From NCBI RefSeq assembly GCF_030866785.1, contig NZ_CP133018.1:186001-250000 (forward strand): a DNA stretch of 64,000 nucleotides, in the 5' to 3' direction. The first letter of the stretch is position 1, and each line of letters opens with the position of its first letter. Below the pieces are notes generated by a model that saw nothing but the letters and a program-made list of their open reading frames with translations, made no database searches and was not told the origin of the DNA. The translations under genes were made by a program, and so were the position numbers. This stretch comes from Agromyces protaetiae (GTDB taxonomy: Bacteria; Actinomycetota; Actinomycetes; Actinomycetales; Microbacteriaceae). This document shows positions 8,070 to 16,848 of this stretch, piece by piece.

Positions 8070-8088
8070 CACGCACCTCGCTTCTGAT

Positions 8089-8108
8089 TCGAATGCCGGC
8101 TCATTCGA
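8089..8108. promoter_or_regulatory. Inverted repeat between divergent genes
   Basis: TCGAATG and CATTCGA flank a 6-base spacer in the 138-bp gap between the DUF2255 gene and the hydrolase. It resembles an actinobacterial SOS box only loosely (the spacer is too long), so it is listed as an operator candidate of unknown factor. Confidence 0.3.
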
Positions 8109-8207
8109 GTATGGGCCCGGCCCGCGACATCCGCCCGGGGTTGCGAGACGCGGCTCACGCCATGCCAAACTGAGGCCCGTCTGTCGTTTTTCGCGGAGGG
8201 AGCACCG

Positions 8208-9293
8208 GTGAGCGCTGCGGTCGACGGAGCAGAGCACCGCACGGCACCTCGCGGCCGGCGTCGCCTCCGCCTCTCGCCGCGCGCACGACGACGTCTCGGC
8301 TGGACGGCCGCCGCCATCGTGTTCGTCACGGTCGTCGTCGCGATCGTCCTGCGCTCGACGCCGTGGCCGTCGGCGATGGCGATCCGCGCGGTCTTCGAGC
8401 GCGGGGGAGCGCAGACCGTCGAGGAGATGACGCCGTACGTCCCGGACACCCCGCTCACCGAGCACCTCGACGTGCAGTACGCCGACGGCTCGGCGGGCGC
8501 CGACACCACACTCGACGTGTTCAGCCCGGGCGCGGGCACCGAGGCCCTGCCCACCGTCGTCTGGGTGCACGGCGGCGCGTGGATCTCGGGCTCGAAGGAG
8601 AACGTCGACCCCTACCTGCGCATCCTCGCCAACGAGGGCTTCACCACGGTCGGGCTGAACTACACGGTCGGCCCCGAGGCGACCTATCCGACGGCCGTGA
8701 CCCAGCTCAACCAGGCGCTCGGATATCTGACGGCGAACGCGGCCGAGCTCGGCATCGACCCCGATCGCATCGTGCTCGCGGGCGATTCCGCCGGATCGCA
8801 GCTCGCGAGCCAGCTCGCGGTGCTCATCACGAACCCCGACTACGAGACGCTCGTCGGCATCGAGGCGGCGATCGCACCCGATCAGCTCGCGGGCATCGTG
8901 CTGAACTGCGGCGTCTACGACCTGCAGGGCATGGCCGACCTCGGCGGGCTCGCCGGCTGGGGCTTCAAGACCGCGCTGTGGGCGTACACCGGCGAGCAGG
9001 ACTGGTCCAACACGGCGCAGTCGACCCTCATGTCGAGCATGGAGCACGTCACCTCGGACTTCCCGGCGACGTTCATCACGGGCGGCAACGGCGACGGCCT
9101 CACCTGGCTGCAGTCGGTGCCGATGCACCGCGCACTGCAGGCCGCCGGCGTCGACGTGACCGCGCTGTTCTGGGCGGAGGGTCACGAACCGGCGCTGCCG
9201 CACGAGTACCAGTTCCACCTCGCGCAGTTCGAGGAGGCGCACACGGCGCTCGCCGAGACGGTCGCGTTCCTGCAGCGGGTCACCGCCGGCTGA
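8208..9293 (+). CDS. Membrane-anchored alpha/beta hydrolase (HSL/BD-FAE-like esterase)
   Basis: 361 residues. A basic N-terminus is followed by one transmembrane helix (about 35-55), so the catalytic domain is probably outside the membrane. The oxyanion-hole motif is VVWVHGGAW, and the nucleophile elbow GDSAG lies near 185. The C-terminal His is probably in AEGHEPALPHEYQF. This pattern is that of carboxylesterases of the hormone-sensitive lipase type. GTG start with a GGAGGG site. Substrate unknown. It converges on the GAP-family gene. Confidence 0.85.
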   Translation: MSAAVDGAEHRTAPRGRRRLRLSPRARRRLGWTAAAIVFVTVVVAIVLRSTPWPSAMAIRAVFERGGAQTVEEMTPYVPDTPLTEHLDVQYADGSAGADTTLDVFSPGAGTEALPTVVWVHGGAWISGSKENVDPYLRILANEGFTTVGLNYTVGPEATYPTAVTQLNQALGYLTANAAELGIDPDRIVLAGDSAGSQLASQLAVLITNPDYETLVGIEAAIAPDQLAGIVLNCGVYDLQGMADLGGLAGWGFKTALWAYTGEQDWSNTAQSTLMSSMEHVTSDFPATFITGGNGDGLTWLQSVPMHRALQAAGVDVTALFWAEGHEPALPHEYQFHLAQFEEAHTALAETVAFLQRVTAG

Positions 9294-9351
9294 GGGCGCT
9301 CCACGGCGCATCCTTCGGTCACGGATGTCCCGGGCGCCAGTCCGTACCCGG

Positions 9352-10155
9352 TCAGCCGCCGAACCCGAAGAGTCCCAGCTGGGTCGCCGCGTCGCGGGCG
9401 AGGAGGAAGCCCACGATGCCCACGATCCACGCGGTGTTCTCCGCGGAGGTGCGTTCGAGCCATCCGGCCAGGCGTCGCAGCGGCGGCTCGACGAGTCGGC
9501 GCGCGAGGACGCGCCCCGCGAGCAGGAGCAGCGCGGGCGCGATCATGACCGCGCAGTACGCGGCGAGCACGCCGACCCAGATCTCGGCGGGGAGGCCGGC
9601 CGCCGTGATCATGCCGACCGCGCCGAGGTACGGCAGCATGGTCGCGAGCTCGACGACCCCGGCGCCGAGCGCGAGCCCGACGACGATCGCGGGTGACCCG
9701 TCGCCCATCGCGCGTTCGCGCCAGCGCACGAGGCGGCCGGGACGTCGCGGTTCGGCCGGGCTCGGGGCATCCGGCCCGCTCACGACCGTGGAGCCGTCGC
9801 TCGCCACCCGCGTCTCCGGCGCTCGCGTGCGAGCGGCCGAGGACCCGGCCGGCGGTCTCCGGCCGATGAAGAAGCTGCCCGCGAGCAGCGCCCCGCCGAG
9901 GAGGAGCTGCACCCAGCGCGCCACCGGCGTCTCCAGTGCGCCCGCGGCACCCTCGAGGATGACTCCGGCGCCCGCCGTGAGCGCGATGCCGACCGCGAAG
10001 TAGAACACGGCGATGATGCCCAGGTAGAGCAGCACCCGGCCTGCGCGCACACGCCCGGGTGCGACGAGGAAGAACAGCGGGATGAGCAGCGTGCCGATGC
10101 TCAGGCTGTCGACGAGCGCGAGCGCGGCGAGCGTGAGGCCGAGTTCGATGGTCAT
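9352..10155 (-). CDS. GAP-family (Sap-like) membrane protein
   Basis: 267 residues with six hydrophobic helices, starting MTIELGLTLAALALVDSLSIGTLLIPLFFL and with a charged, Pro-rich middle loop (about 105-150). It resembles the actinobacterial GAP/Sap family, of which a mycobacterial member affects glycolipid export. The substrate here is unknown. ATG at 10155 begins the conserved part. It is divergent from the histidine kinase gene with a 109-bp gap, so the two-component system may control it. Confidence 0.75.
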   Translation of the reverse strand: MTIELGLTLAALALVDSLSIGTLLIPLFFLVAPGRVRAGRVLLYLGIIAVFYFAVGIALTAGAGVILEGAAGALETPVARWVQLLLGGALLAGSFFIGRRPPAGSSAARTRAPETRVASDGSTVVSGPDAPSPAEPRRPGRLVRWRERAMGDGSPAIVVGLALGAGVVELATMLPYLGAVGMITAAGLPAEIWVGVLAAYCAVMIAPALLLLAGRVLARRLVEPPLRRLAGWLERTSAENTAWIVGIVGFLLARDAATQLGLFGFGG

Positions 10156-10264
10156 GCCACCAGCGTCGGCGCCGGGCGCACCCGCGCGCGTCCGGCGAAC
10201 GTCGTGCCCCGCGTACATCCTTCGACCGACCGGCGCCCGCCCGTCGTGTGCTGGGATGAGAGGC

Positions 10265-11437
10265 ATGGCGGAACACGGGGTTCGGGCGCGCGCGGTGCGC
10301 ATCTACCGCGCCCACCCCGACGGGTTCGCGGCGCTCGGCACGGCGCTCGCCGGCATCGCGCTCACCCTCCTCGGGATCAACGGCCTGTGGGTCGACGCGC
10401 CCTGGACCGAGGGGATCGACCCGCTCTGGCATCTCGTGCCCATCCTGCTGGGCTCGGCGGTCATGCTGGTGAAGCGGCGGCTGCCGTTCACCGCGCTCGC
10501 CGCGGGTTCGGTGCTGTTCCTGGCCGACGGGGTGCTCGGCGGCAGCCTCGGCATGGTGCTCGTGTTCTTCGACCTGCTCTACTCGGCGGTGCTGTTCGGC
10601 GCCGCGCACCGCGTGCGCGTGCTGCTCGCGGCGATCGTGGTGGTCGTGGTGGCCGCGCTCGCCGCCCCGCTGCTCGTCGGTCAGGACCTCCGCAACGGCG
10701 TGTTCTTCGCGCTGCAGGCGTTCGTGCTGCTCGGCACGCCGTACTGGTGGGGGATGTCGGTGCGGCGCAGCCGTGAGCTCGCCGCGGTGTCGGAGGCGCG
10801 GGCGCGCGACGCCGAGCGGCTGGTCGCCCTGCAGCGCGACGAGGCGGTTCGCGAGGAGCGCGAACGGATGGCGCGGGACCTGCACGACGTCATCGCGGGC
10901 AACCTCTCGGCCATCGCGATCAATGCCGAGGCGGCGCTCGCCGGACCGCCCGGCGAGCGGGATCGGGCCGCGCTCCGCGCCGTCCGCGAGGCGGGTGTCG
11001 CGGGCCTCGACGAGATGCGCTCGATGATCCTGGTCCTGCGCACCGGGGACGACCCGCTCGTCGCTCCGCCGCGGCTCGCCGCGCTCGCCGAACTCGTCGA
11101 ACGAAGTGACGGCGTGCGCGCCTCGGTGGTGGGGTCGGTACCGGTGCTGCCGACCGCGATCGATCAGGCGCTCGCGCGGGTCGTGGGGGAGAGCCTCACG
11201 AACGCTGCGCGGCACCGGCCAGGCGCCGAGGTCGAGATCCGATTCGACGAGGCATCCGATGCCGTCGAGGTCACGGTGACGTCGACCGGGGGCCGGCCAC
11301 AGGCCGGGTCCCGGGGAACCGGCCACGGGATCGATCTCATGCGCGAGCGCGCCGAACGGCTGGGCGGGGTGCTCGAGGCGGGGCCGGCCGGCGAGGGTTG
11401 GCGCGTGCGCGCCCGCGTGCCGAGGAGCGCGTCGTGA
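10265..11437 (+). CDS. Sensor histidine kinase (NarL-type partner, HisKA_3)
   Basis: 390 residues. The N-terminal half has about five membrane helices with little extracytoplasmic loop, so sensing is probably within the membrane. The phosphoacceptor is in ERERMARDLHDVIAGNLS (His about 210). The ATP-binding domain shows ESLTNAARHRPG (N-box) and GHGIDLMRERAERLGG (G-box). ATG at 10265 has GAGAGG immediately upstream; ATG at 10256 is an alternative. Its stop overlaps the regulator start (GTGA). Confidence 0.88.
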   Translation: MAEHGVRARAVRIYRAHPDGFAALGTALAGIALTLLGINGLWVDAPWTEGIDPLWHLVPILLGSAVMLVKRRLPFTALAAGSVLFLADGVLGGSLGMVLVFFDLLYSAVLFGAAHRVRVLLAAIVVVVVAALAAPLLVGQDLRNGVFFALQAFVLLGTPYWWGMSVRRSRELAAVSEARARDAERLVALQRDEAVREERERMARDLHDVIAGNLSAIAINAEAALAGPPGERDRAALRAVREAGVAGLDEMRSMILVLRTGDDPLVAPPRLAALAELVERSDGVRASVVGSVPVLPTAIDQALARVVGESLTNAARHRPGAEVEIRFDEASDAVEVTVTSTGGRPQAGSRGTGHGIDLMRERAERLGGVLEAGPAGEGWRVRARVPRSAS

Positions 11438-12093
11438 CCGGGCGCCCCGCGCTCGTGCGGGTGCTGATCGCCGACGATCACGCCGCGATCCGGGCGGGGC
11501 TGCGCCTGCTCCTCGACGGCGATGGCATCGAGGTCGTCGGCGAGGCCGCCGACGGCGCCGCGGCGATCCGCAACGCCCGCGCGCTGCGGCCCGATGTCGT
11601 GCTCATGGACGTGCGCATGCCGGGCACGGACGGCATCGAGGCGACGAGGGCGATCGTCGCCGAACGCCTCGCGGACGTGCTCGTGCTGACGTCGTTCGAT
11701 CTCGACGACATCGTGTTCGGCGCCGTGCGCGCAGGCGCGGCCGGGTTCCTGCTGAAGTCCGCGAGCGGACCGGCGATGCGCGAGGCCGTGCTCGCCGTGG
11801 CCCGCGGCGATGGCGCGCTCGCCCCCGAGGTCACCCGCCGCCTGCTCGACCGCTTCGCCGGGGCGCCCGAACCGGCCGAATCCGCGACGGTCCCCGGTCT
11901 CGACGCGCTCACCGACCGCGAGCGAGACGTGCTCGCCGCGCTCGGCCGGGGCCGCTCGAACGCCGAGGTCGGCCGCGAGCTCGGCATCAGCGAGGCGACC
12001 GCGAAGACGCACGTCTCACGAGTCCTCGCCAAGCTCGGCGCCGCCTCTCGCATGGAGGCCGCCGTGCTCGCCCGCCGCGCGGGCCTCGCCTGA
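11434..12093 (+). CDS. LuxR/NarL-family response regulator
   Basis: 219 residues. The receiver domain has acidic residues in [13 protein letters not shown], phosphoacceptor Asp in [10 protein letters not shown] (about 56) and conserved Lys in FLLKSA (about 107). The C-terminal LuxR helix-turn-helix is [44 protein letters not shown], cited here in pieces from about 155. GTG start overlaps the kinase stop and has a GAGGAG site. Partner of the preceding kinase; targets unknown. Confidence 0.92.
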   Translation: MTGRPALVRVLIADDHAAIRAGLRLLLDGDGIEVVGEAADGAAAIRNARALRPDVVLMDVRMPGTDGIEATRAIVAERLADVLVLTSFDLDDIVFGAVRAGAAGFLLKSASGPAMREAVLAVARGDGALAPEVTRRLLDRFAGAPEPAESATVPGLDALTDRERDVLAALGRGRSNAEVGRELGISEATAKTHVSRVLAKLGAASRMEAAVLARRAGLA

Positions 12094-12218
12094 CGAGCCC
12101 GGTCCTCATACCCGGCAGCGAGCATCTTATGAAAACTCGCCGTTTCACATGAAGGCGCGCGGACGACGTGCTGCGCGCGCTCGACCGGTTCGCGGCGCGG
12201 GCGGGCCGTCGCGGCTGA

Positions 12219-12320
12219 CGAGGCATCCGCTCTGGTTCCTTGCTCAGGAAGGATGTGCCGACCGGCGGCGTGTTGCGCTGCGGCGCGCCGCAGCGCAAGC
12301 CGTTCTTCCTGAGTACGGGC
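12219..12320. repeat. Multi-stem intergenic element, copy A
   Basis: A structured element in the 336-bp convergent gap between the response regulator and the MMPL gene. CGAGGCATCC (12219-12228) is followed by outer arms CTTGCTCAGGAAG (12239-12251) and CTTCCTGAGTACG (12305-12317), of which nine bases pair perfectly. Inside lies a perfect 26-bp palindrome, 12273-12298, centred on GGCG/CGCC. The same arrangement recurs near 48161-48241. The rest of the gap holds an AT-richer stretch near 12126-12152 and no gene. Confidence 0.65.
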
Positions 12321-12384
12321 GGCCGGCTGCGGGATGTGCGGGGCGAGCACGTCGGGCGAGCGGGCTCGCCGACTCAGCGCTGAC

Positions 12385-12420
12385 GGATGCCTCGCGGCCG
12401 GCGTCGGCCGCGAGGCATCC
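12385..12420 (-). terminator. Long hairpin after the MMPL gene
   Basis: A perfect 16-bp stem, GGATGCCTCGCGGCCG paired with its complement at 12405-12420, closes a GCGT loop. It begins 10 bases past the MMPL stop on the minus strand. Each arm starts with the over-represented GGATGCCTCG word. It may work for both converging transcripts. Confidence 0.8.
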
Positions 12421-12429
12421 GCTCGCTCG

Positions 12430-14949
12430 CTAGTGCGTCGCCGCAGGCTCGCGCTCGGCGGGTGACGCCGCGTGGTGGCGGCGCTCGAGGGCGGCGCCCT
12501 CGACGTCGACGTTCGGCATGATGCGGTCGAGCCACTTGGGGATCCACCAGGCCGAACGGCCGATCAGATGCATGACGGCCGGCATGAGCAGCATGCGCAC
12601 GACGAACGCGTCGACGAGCACCCCGAAGGCGAGGCCGAAGCCGATCGACCGGATCATCGTCGACTCGGCGAAGATGAACCCGCCGAACACCGAGATCATG
12701 ATGAGGCCTGCCGCGATCACGACGGACCGGCCCGCACGGAACCCGCGCGCGACCGCGAGCCGCGCGGGCGCACCGTGGACGTACGCCTCGCGCATGCCCG
12801 AGGCGAGGAAGAGCTGGTAGTCCATTGCGAGCCCGAACAGGATGCCGACGAGGATCACCGGCAGGAAGCTCAGGATCGGCCCCGTCTGGATGCCGAGCGG
12901 TTCCGCGAGCCACCCCCACTGGAAGAGCGCGACGACCGCGCCGTAGGTCGCGAACAGCGAGAGGATGAACCCGCCGGTCGCGATGAGCGGCACGAGGATG
13001 GACCGGAAGACCAGGATCATGATCAGCAGCGACAGGCCGACCACGACCGCGAGGTAGAGCGGGAGCACGTCGAGCAGATTCTCGGAGATGTCGATGTTGA
13101 TCGCCGCCTGGCCCGCGACGCCGAGCGCGATGTCGCCGTCGACCGGCGGCAGGTCGCGGAGGTCGCGCACGAGCTGCTCGGTCGTCGGACTGTTCGGCCC
13201 CTCGGTCGGCACGACCTGGAACGCCGCGAGACGCTGGTCGTCGGAGACGGCGATCGGCGCGACGGCCGTGACGTGCTCCTGATCCGCGATCGTGCGCGCC
13301 ACCTCGAGCTGGGCCTCGTTCACCGCGTCGTCGTCGAGCCCGTCGGGAAGCGCCGCGGTGACGAGCAGCGGGCCGGTCGCGCCGGCGCCGAACGCCGCCT
13401 CGGTCGTGGCGAACGCCTGATAGGAGGCGGACTCGTGCGGCTCCGACGAGCCGTCGGGCAGGCCCACCCGCATCGAGAGCGCGGGGATCGCGATCGTGAG
13501 GAGCGCCGCGGCCGTCGCGAGCACGGTCGCCACCGCGCGCCAGTTCGACATGGGCTTCGCGCCGGTGTCGTCGTGGTGCACCTCGCCGATGCGGGCGCGA
13601 GCGCGCCGGCCGAGCACCCGCACGCCGATCAGGCCGAGCAGCGCGGGAGTGAGGCTCACCGCGATGAGCACGGCGACGGCCACGCCGATGGCGCCGACCG
13701 TGCCCATGAGCCCGAGGAAGGGCACGCCGGTCACGTTCAGCGCGAGCAGGGCCACGATCACCGTGGTGCCCGCGAAGACCACGGCGTTGCCCGCGGTGCC
13801 GTTCGCGAGGCCGACCGATTCGCCGACGTCGGCACCCTCGAGCAGCTGCTTGCGATGGCGGTTGATGATGAACAGGGAGTAGTCGATGCCGACCGCGAGG
13901 CCGAGCATGACCCCGAGGATCGGGGTGACCGAGGCCATCTGCACGACGCCCGAGAAGGCGAGGCTGCCGAGTGCGGCGATCGCGACGCCGACGAGTGCCG
14001 TCATGATCGGCAGTGAGGCGGCGAGGACCGAGCCGAGCATGACGAGCAGCACGACCGCGGCGAAGATCACGCCGACGATCTCGCCGATCCCGAGGAGCGA
14101 GGGGACGCCCTGGGCGATGTCGGTCGAGAACGACACCTGCACGCCGTCCACCGGCTCGGACTCGAAGTGGTCGATGACGGCCTGCTTCGACTCCTCGGGG
14201 AGCTCGAGGCGCGGCTCCGTGAAGGCCACGTTCACGAGCGCGGTCGAGCCGTCCTCGGACACCACGCCGATGCCGTCGGCGAGCCCGAGCAGCTCCTCGC
14301 CGCGGGCGAGCTCGGCCTCGCCGGAGGTGAGCTCAGCACGGCTGGCATCGATCGTCGCCTGCTGCGTCTCGAGCTGGGCGAGGCCCGCGTCGAGCTGCGC
14401 CTGCTGGGCGTCGAGCGGCGCGAGCGCCGCAGCGGGCGCGCCCGCCGCCTCGGCCTGCGCGCGGGCCGCGTCGAGCTGCGCCTGTCCGGCCTCGAGCTCG
14501 GCGCGGGCGGCGTCGAGCTGCACCTGACCGTCGTCGAGTTGCGCACGCCCGTCTTCGAGCTGCTGCCGGCCGTCGACGACCTGCTGACGCTGGTCGGTGA
14601 GCTGGGCATCGGCTTCGAAGGGGTCGACGAGCGAGGCGACGTCGGGCAGGTCGGCACCGCTCGCGACCAGGTCGCTGATCGCGGAGCGCTGGTCGTCGCT
14701 CAGCGCTGAGCCGTCGTCGGTCTCGAAGACGACGGTTCCGGATGCCCCGCTGAAGTCGGGCAGGCGTTCCTGGAGCTCCTCGGTCACCTCGCCGGAGGCC
14801 GTGCCCGGGATGTCGAAGCTCGTGGCGAGCCCCTTGAACCCGATCGCGAAGCCGATGCCCGCGACGGCGAGGATGCCCACCCACGCGATGATGACCGTCC
14901 ACGCGCGTCGCGCCGCGAACGTGCCGAGCCGATAGAGCAGTTCCGCCAC
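12430..14949 (-). CDS. MMPL-family (RND) transporter
   Basis: 839 residues, twelve transmembrane helices in two halves of the MMPL/RND type, with the family-typical [13 protein letters not shown] in helix 4 region and [16 protein letters not shown] in the second half. The first external loop (about 115-220) is unusual: a Gln/Ala-rich heptad run of [20 protein letters not shown] type, likely a long coiled coil. It probably exports lipids or drugs using the proton gradient. GTG at 14949 has AGAGGGA upstream; longer readings extend into the divergent regulator. A TATTCT box lies at 14995-15000. Confidence 0.88.
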   Translation of the reverse strand: MAELLYRLGTFAARRAWTVIIAWVGILAVAGIGFAIGFKGLATSFDIPGTASGEVTEELQERLPDFSGASGTVVFETDDGSALSDDQRSAISDLVASGADLPDVASLVDPFEADAQLTDQRQQVVDGRQQLEDGRAQLDDGQVQLDAARAELEAGQAQLDAARAQAEAAGAPAAALAPLDAQQAQLDAGLAQLETQQATIDASRAELTSGEAELARGEELLGLADGIGVVSEDGSTALVNVAFTEPRLELPEESKQAVIDHFESEPVDGVQVSFSTDIAQGVPSLLGIGEIVGVIFAAVVLLVMLGSVLAASLPIMTALVGVAIAALGSLAFSGVVQMASVTPILGVMLGLAVGIDYSLFIINRHRKQLLEGADVGESVGLANGTAGNAVVFAGTTVIVALLALNVTGVPFLGLMGTVGAIGVAVAVLIAVSLTPALLGLIGVRVLGRRARARIGEVHHDDTGAKPMSNWRAVATVLATAAALLTIAIPALSMRVGLPDGSSEPHESASYQAFATTEAAFGAGATGPLLVTAALPDGLDDDAVNEAQLEVARTIADQEHVTAVAPIAVSDDQRLAAFQVVPTEGPNSPTTEQLVRDLRDLPPVDGDIALGVAGQAAINIDISENLLDVLPLYLAVVVGLSLLIMILVFRSILVPLIATGGFILSLFATYGAVVALFQWGWLAEPLGIQTGPILSFLPVILVGILFGLAMDYQLFLASGMREAYVHGAPARLAVARGFRAGRSVVIAAGLIMISVFGGFIFAESTMIRSIGFGLAFGVLVDAFVVRMLLMPAVMHLIGRSAWWIPKWLDRIMPNVDVEGAALERRHHAASPAEREPAATH

Positions 14950-15040
14950 GTCAGTCCCTCTCCGGGATCCGGGCCGCCCCGAGATCCGCGGACTAGAATA
15001 CGCAACGGATCGTCTCGCTGACTGAACATAGGATGTGAGG

Positions 15041-15652
15041 ATGGCGGAGGGACGGCGCGGAGCGGCGCGGAGCGAGGCGGCTCGGCTCGCCATCCTGCGC
15101 GCGACGGCCCATCAGTTCGCCGAACGCGGATACGACCATCTCACGATGGAGGGCATCGCGGCCGAGGCCGGTGTCGGCAAGCAGACCATCTACCGGTGGT
15201 GGCCCTCGAAGGGCGCGCTGGTCGCCGAATGCCTGCTCGAGGGCGTGCTCATGCCCGATCACTTCCTCCCGCCCGACACGGGCGACGTGCGCGCCGACCT
15301 CACCGCGTGGCTCGTCGAAGTGCTCACCTTCATCGGCGATGAGCGGAACGAGGCGTTGCTCCGCTCGCTGGTCGCCGCCGCGAGCGAGAACGCCGAGGTC
15401 GGACGGCGGCTGGACGAGAGCATCTTCTCGGGCTCCGCGCTCGTCACACGTCTCGAGGCCGCCGTCGAGGCATCCGATCTGCGTCCCGACGCGCCCATCC
15501 CCGAGATCATCGAAGCGCTCGTCGGCGCGCTCGTCTTCCGCGTCCTGACGCGGACCCCCGTGTCGCCCGGCCTCGCCGACCGGCTGGTCGAGGCCGTCGT
15601 CGGACCCGCCGCACCCTCCGGTGCCGTCGGCGAGCCGCCCGCGCCACGATAG
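15041..15652 (+). CDS. TetR-family regulator, divergent from MMPL gene
   Basis: 203 residues. The N-terminal HTH reads RLAILRATAHQFAERGYDHLTMEGIAAEAGVGKQTIYRWWPSK in consecutive parts (about 15-55), followed by a helical ligand domain with a TetR_C-like pattern. There is no usable ribosome site, but TAGGAT (15029-15034) ends six bases before the ATG, suggesting leaderless mRNA. It is divergent from the MMPL transporter with a 91-bp gap and is probably its repressor. Confidence 0.85.
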   Translation: MAEGRRGAARSEAARLAILRATAHQFAERGYDHLTMEGIAAEAGVGKQTIYRWWPSKGALVAECLLEGVLMPDHFLPPDTGDVRADLTAWLVEVLTFIGDERNEALLRSLVAAASENAEVGRRLDESIFSGSALVTRLEAAVEASDLRPDAPIPEIIEALVGALVFRVLTRTPVSPGLADRLVEAVVGPAAPSGAVGEPPAPR

Positions 15653-15746
15653 GCGCACGGCTCGCCGGGAGCAGGAGCGGAGCCGGGGCCGGGCCTACGG
15701 ACGAGTGGGTGTTCGCCACATGGTGCGAGGCTTCAGCATCGCCGCG

Positions 15747-16739
15747 TCACCGCGCGCCGGCGGGCATGTGCTCGTCGTACCAGTTCCTGGCGTCGCGGAC
15801 CGCCCGGTCGAGATCGCGCGGGTGATAGCCGAGGTCGCGGCGGGCGGCGCTCCAGTCCGAGGCCTGCGGGGCGGACAGGTACTTCGCCATCCCAGGATCC
15901 ATCGCCGGCGGGCGGCCCGTGAATCGCGCGGCGAACTGCGAGACCGCACCCAACGCCGCCAGCCCGGTGGGTGAGACGCGGGTCGGCATCCTGGCGGCAC
16001 CGATCACCTCGGCGATGCGAGTGAACATGTCCACGTAGGTCCGGTTCTCGCCGGTGAGGTTGTAGCCCGCCCCGGTCCGCCCGCGCTCCGCGGCCGCGAC
16101 CATGCCGTCCGCCACCGCGCGGACGTCGCAGAACGACGACGTGCCGGGCGGAGCGAACGTGAGCTTGCCGGCCTGCAGGTCTCGGACGACCCGTCCGAGT
16201 TGGAGGGTGTGGTCGTAGGGGCCGATCATGAAGCCGGGATAGACGACCACGACGTCCAGGCCACGCGCGATCCGCGCCCTGGCCTGCGCCTCTCCCTCGG
16301 CCTTCGAGTCCGCGTAGTCGTAGCCGATGCCGAAGAACGAGCGGTCGCCCGATCGCTCGGGGAGGGCGGAGCCGTCGCGGTTGTAGCCGTGCACGTCGAG
16401 CGTGCTGGTATGGATGAATCGCCCCACGCCCGCCGAGAGGCTCGCGTCCGCGAGGGCGATCGTGGCCTCCACGTTCACCTTCCGGCGCCGCGCGGCGAGC
16501 CGGTTCCACGTCGACGTGTCGCCGGCGACGTGGAAGACCCAGTCCTGGCCGTCGACGAGCGGGGGGAGCTCCGCGGGGTCGGTCAGGTCCGCGAGCTGTA
16601 CGCGCAGCGGAAGATCCTCCAGATACCGCGTGGTCGAACCGGGCGCGCCGGTCGCGAGGACGTCGTGGCCGCGCTCGAGCAGGCTTCGCACGAGATTGCT
16701 GCCCAGGAATCCGGTGGCACCGGTGACGAGACAACGCAT
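15747..16739 (-). CDS. NAD(P)-dependent extended SDR (epimerase/dihydroflavonol reductase-like)
   Basis: 330 residues. N-terminal Rossmann motif TGATGFLG (about 7-14), STLDVHG catalytic Ser/Thr region and YDYADSK with the YxxxK pair (about 143-147). The pattern is that of extended SDRs near dihydroflavonol reductases and sterol dehydrogenases. The last gene of the GH13-FMO-SDR run, 109 bases after the monooxygenase. AAGGAAG precedes the ATG. A carbonyl or sugar-nucleotide substrate is possible; the oxidase neighbour favours a small-molecule ketone/alcohol. Confidence 0.8.
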   Translation of the reverse strand: MRCLVTGATGFLGSNLVRSLLERGHDVLATGAPGSTTRYLEDLPLRVQLADLTDPAELPPLVDGQDWVFHVAGDTSTWNRLAARRRKVNVEATIALADASLSAGVGRFIHTSTLDVHGYNRDGSALPERSGDRSFFGIGYDYADSKAEGEAQARARIARGLDVVVVYPGFMIGPYDHTLQLGRVVRDLQAGKLTFAPPGTSSFCDVRAVADGMVAAAERGRTGAGYNLTGENRTYVDMFTRIAEVIGAARMPTRVSPTGLAALGAVSQFAARFTGRPPAMDPGMAKYLSAPQASDWSAARRDLGYHPRDLDRAVRDARNWYDEHMPAGAR

Positions 16740-16848
16740 GGGTTCTTCCTTCAGATCGGTCGGGCTCAGGCGGCCCGAGATGGGGATGGCGACGCTCAGG
16801 TCCGGGGGAGGAGCTGATCCAGCTCGAGGGCGAGCGGGCGGCGGGCGG

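Noticed and set aside
8089-8108. LexA/SOS box
   Set aside because: TCGAAT...ATTCGA resembles the half-sites, but the spacer is eight bases instead of four and the centre differs.
12273-12298. Simple intrinsic terminator reading of the 26-bp palindrome
   Set aside because: It has no loop or U-tract, sits inside a larger two-arm structure, and that arrangement recurs at 48161-48241, so a composite element is a better description.
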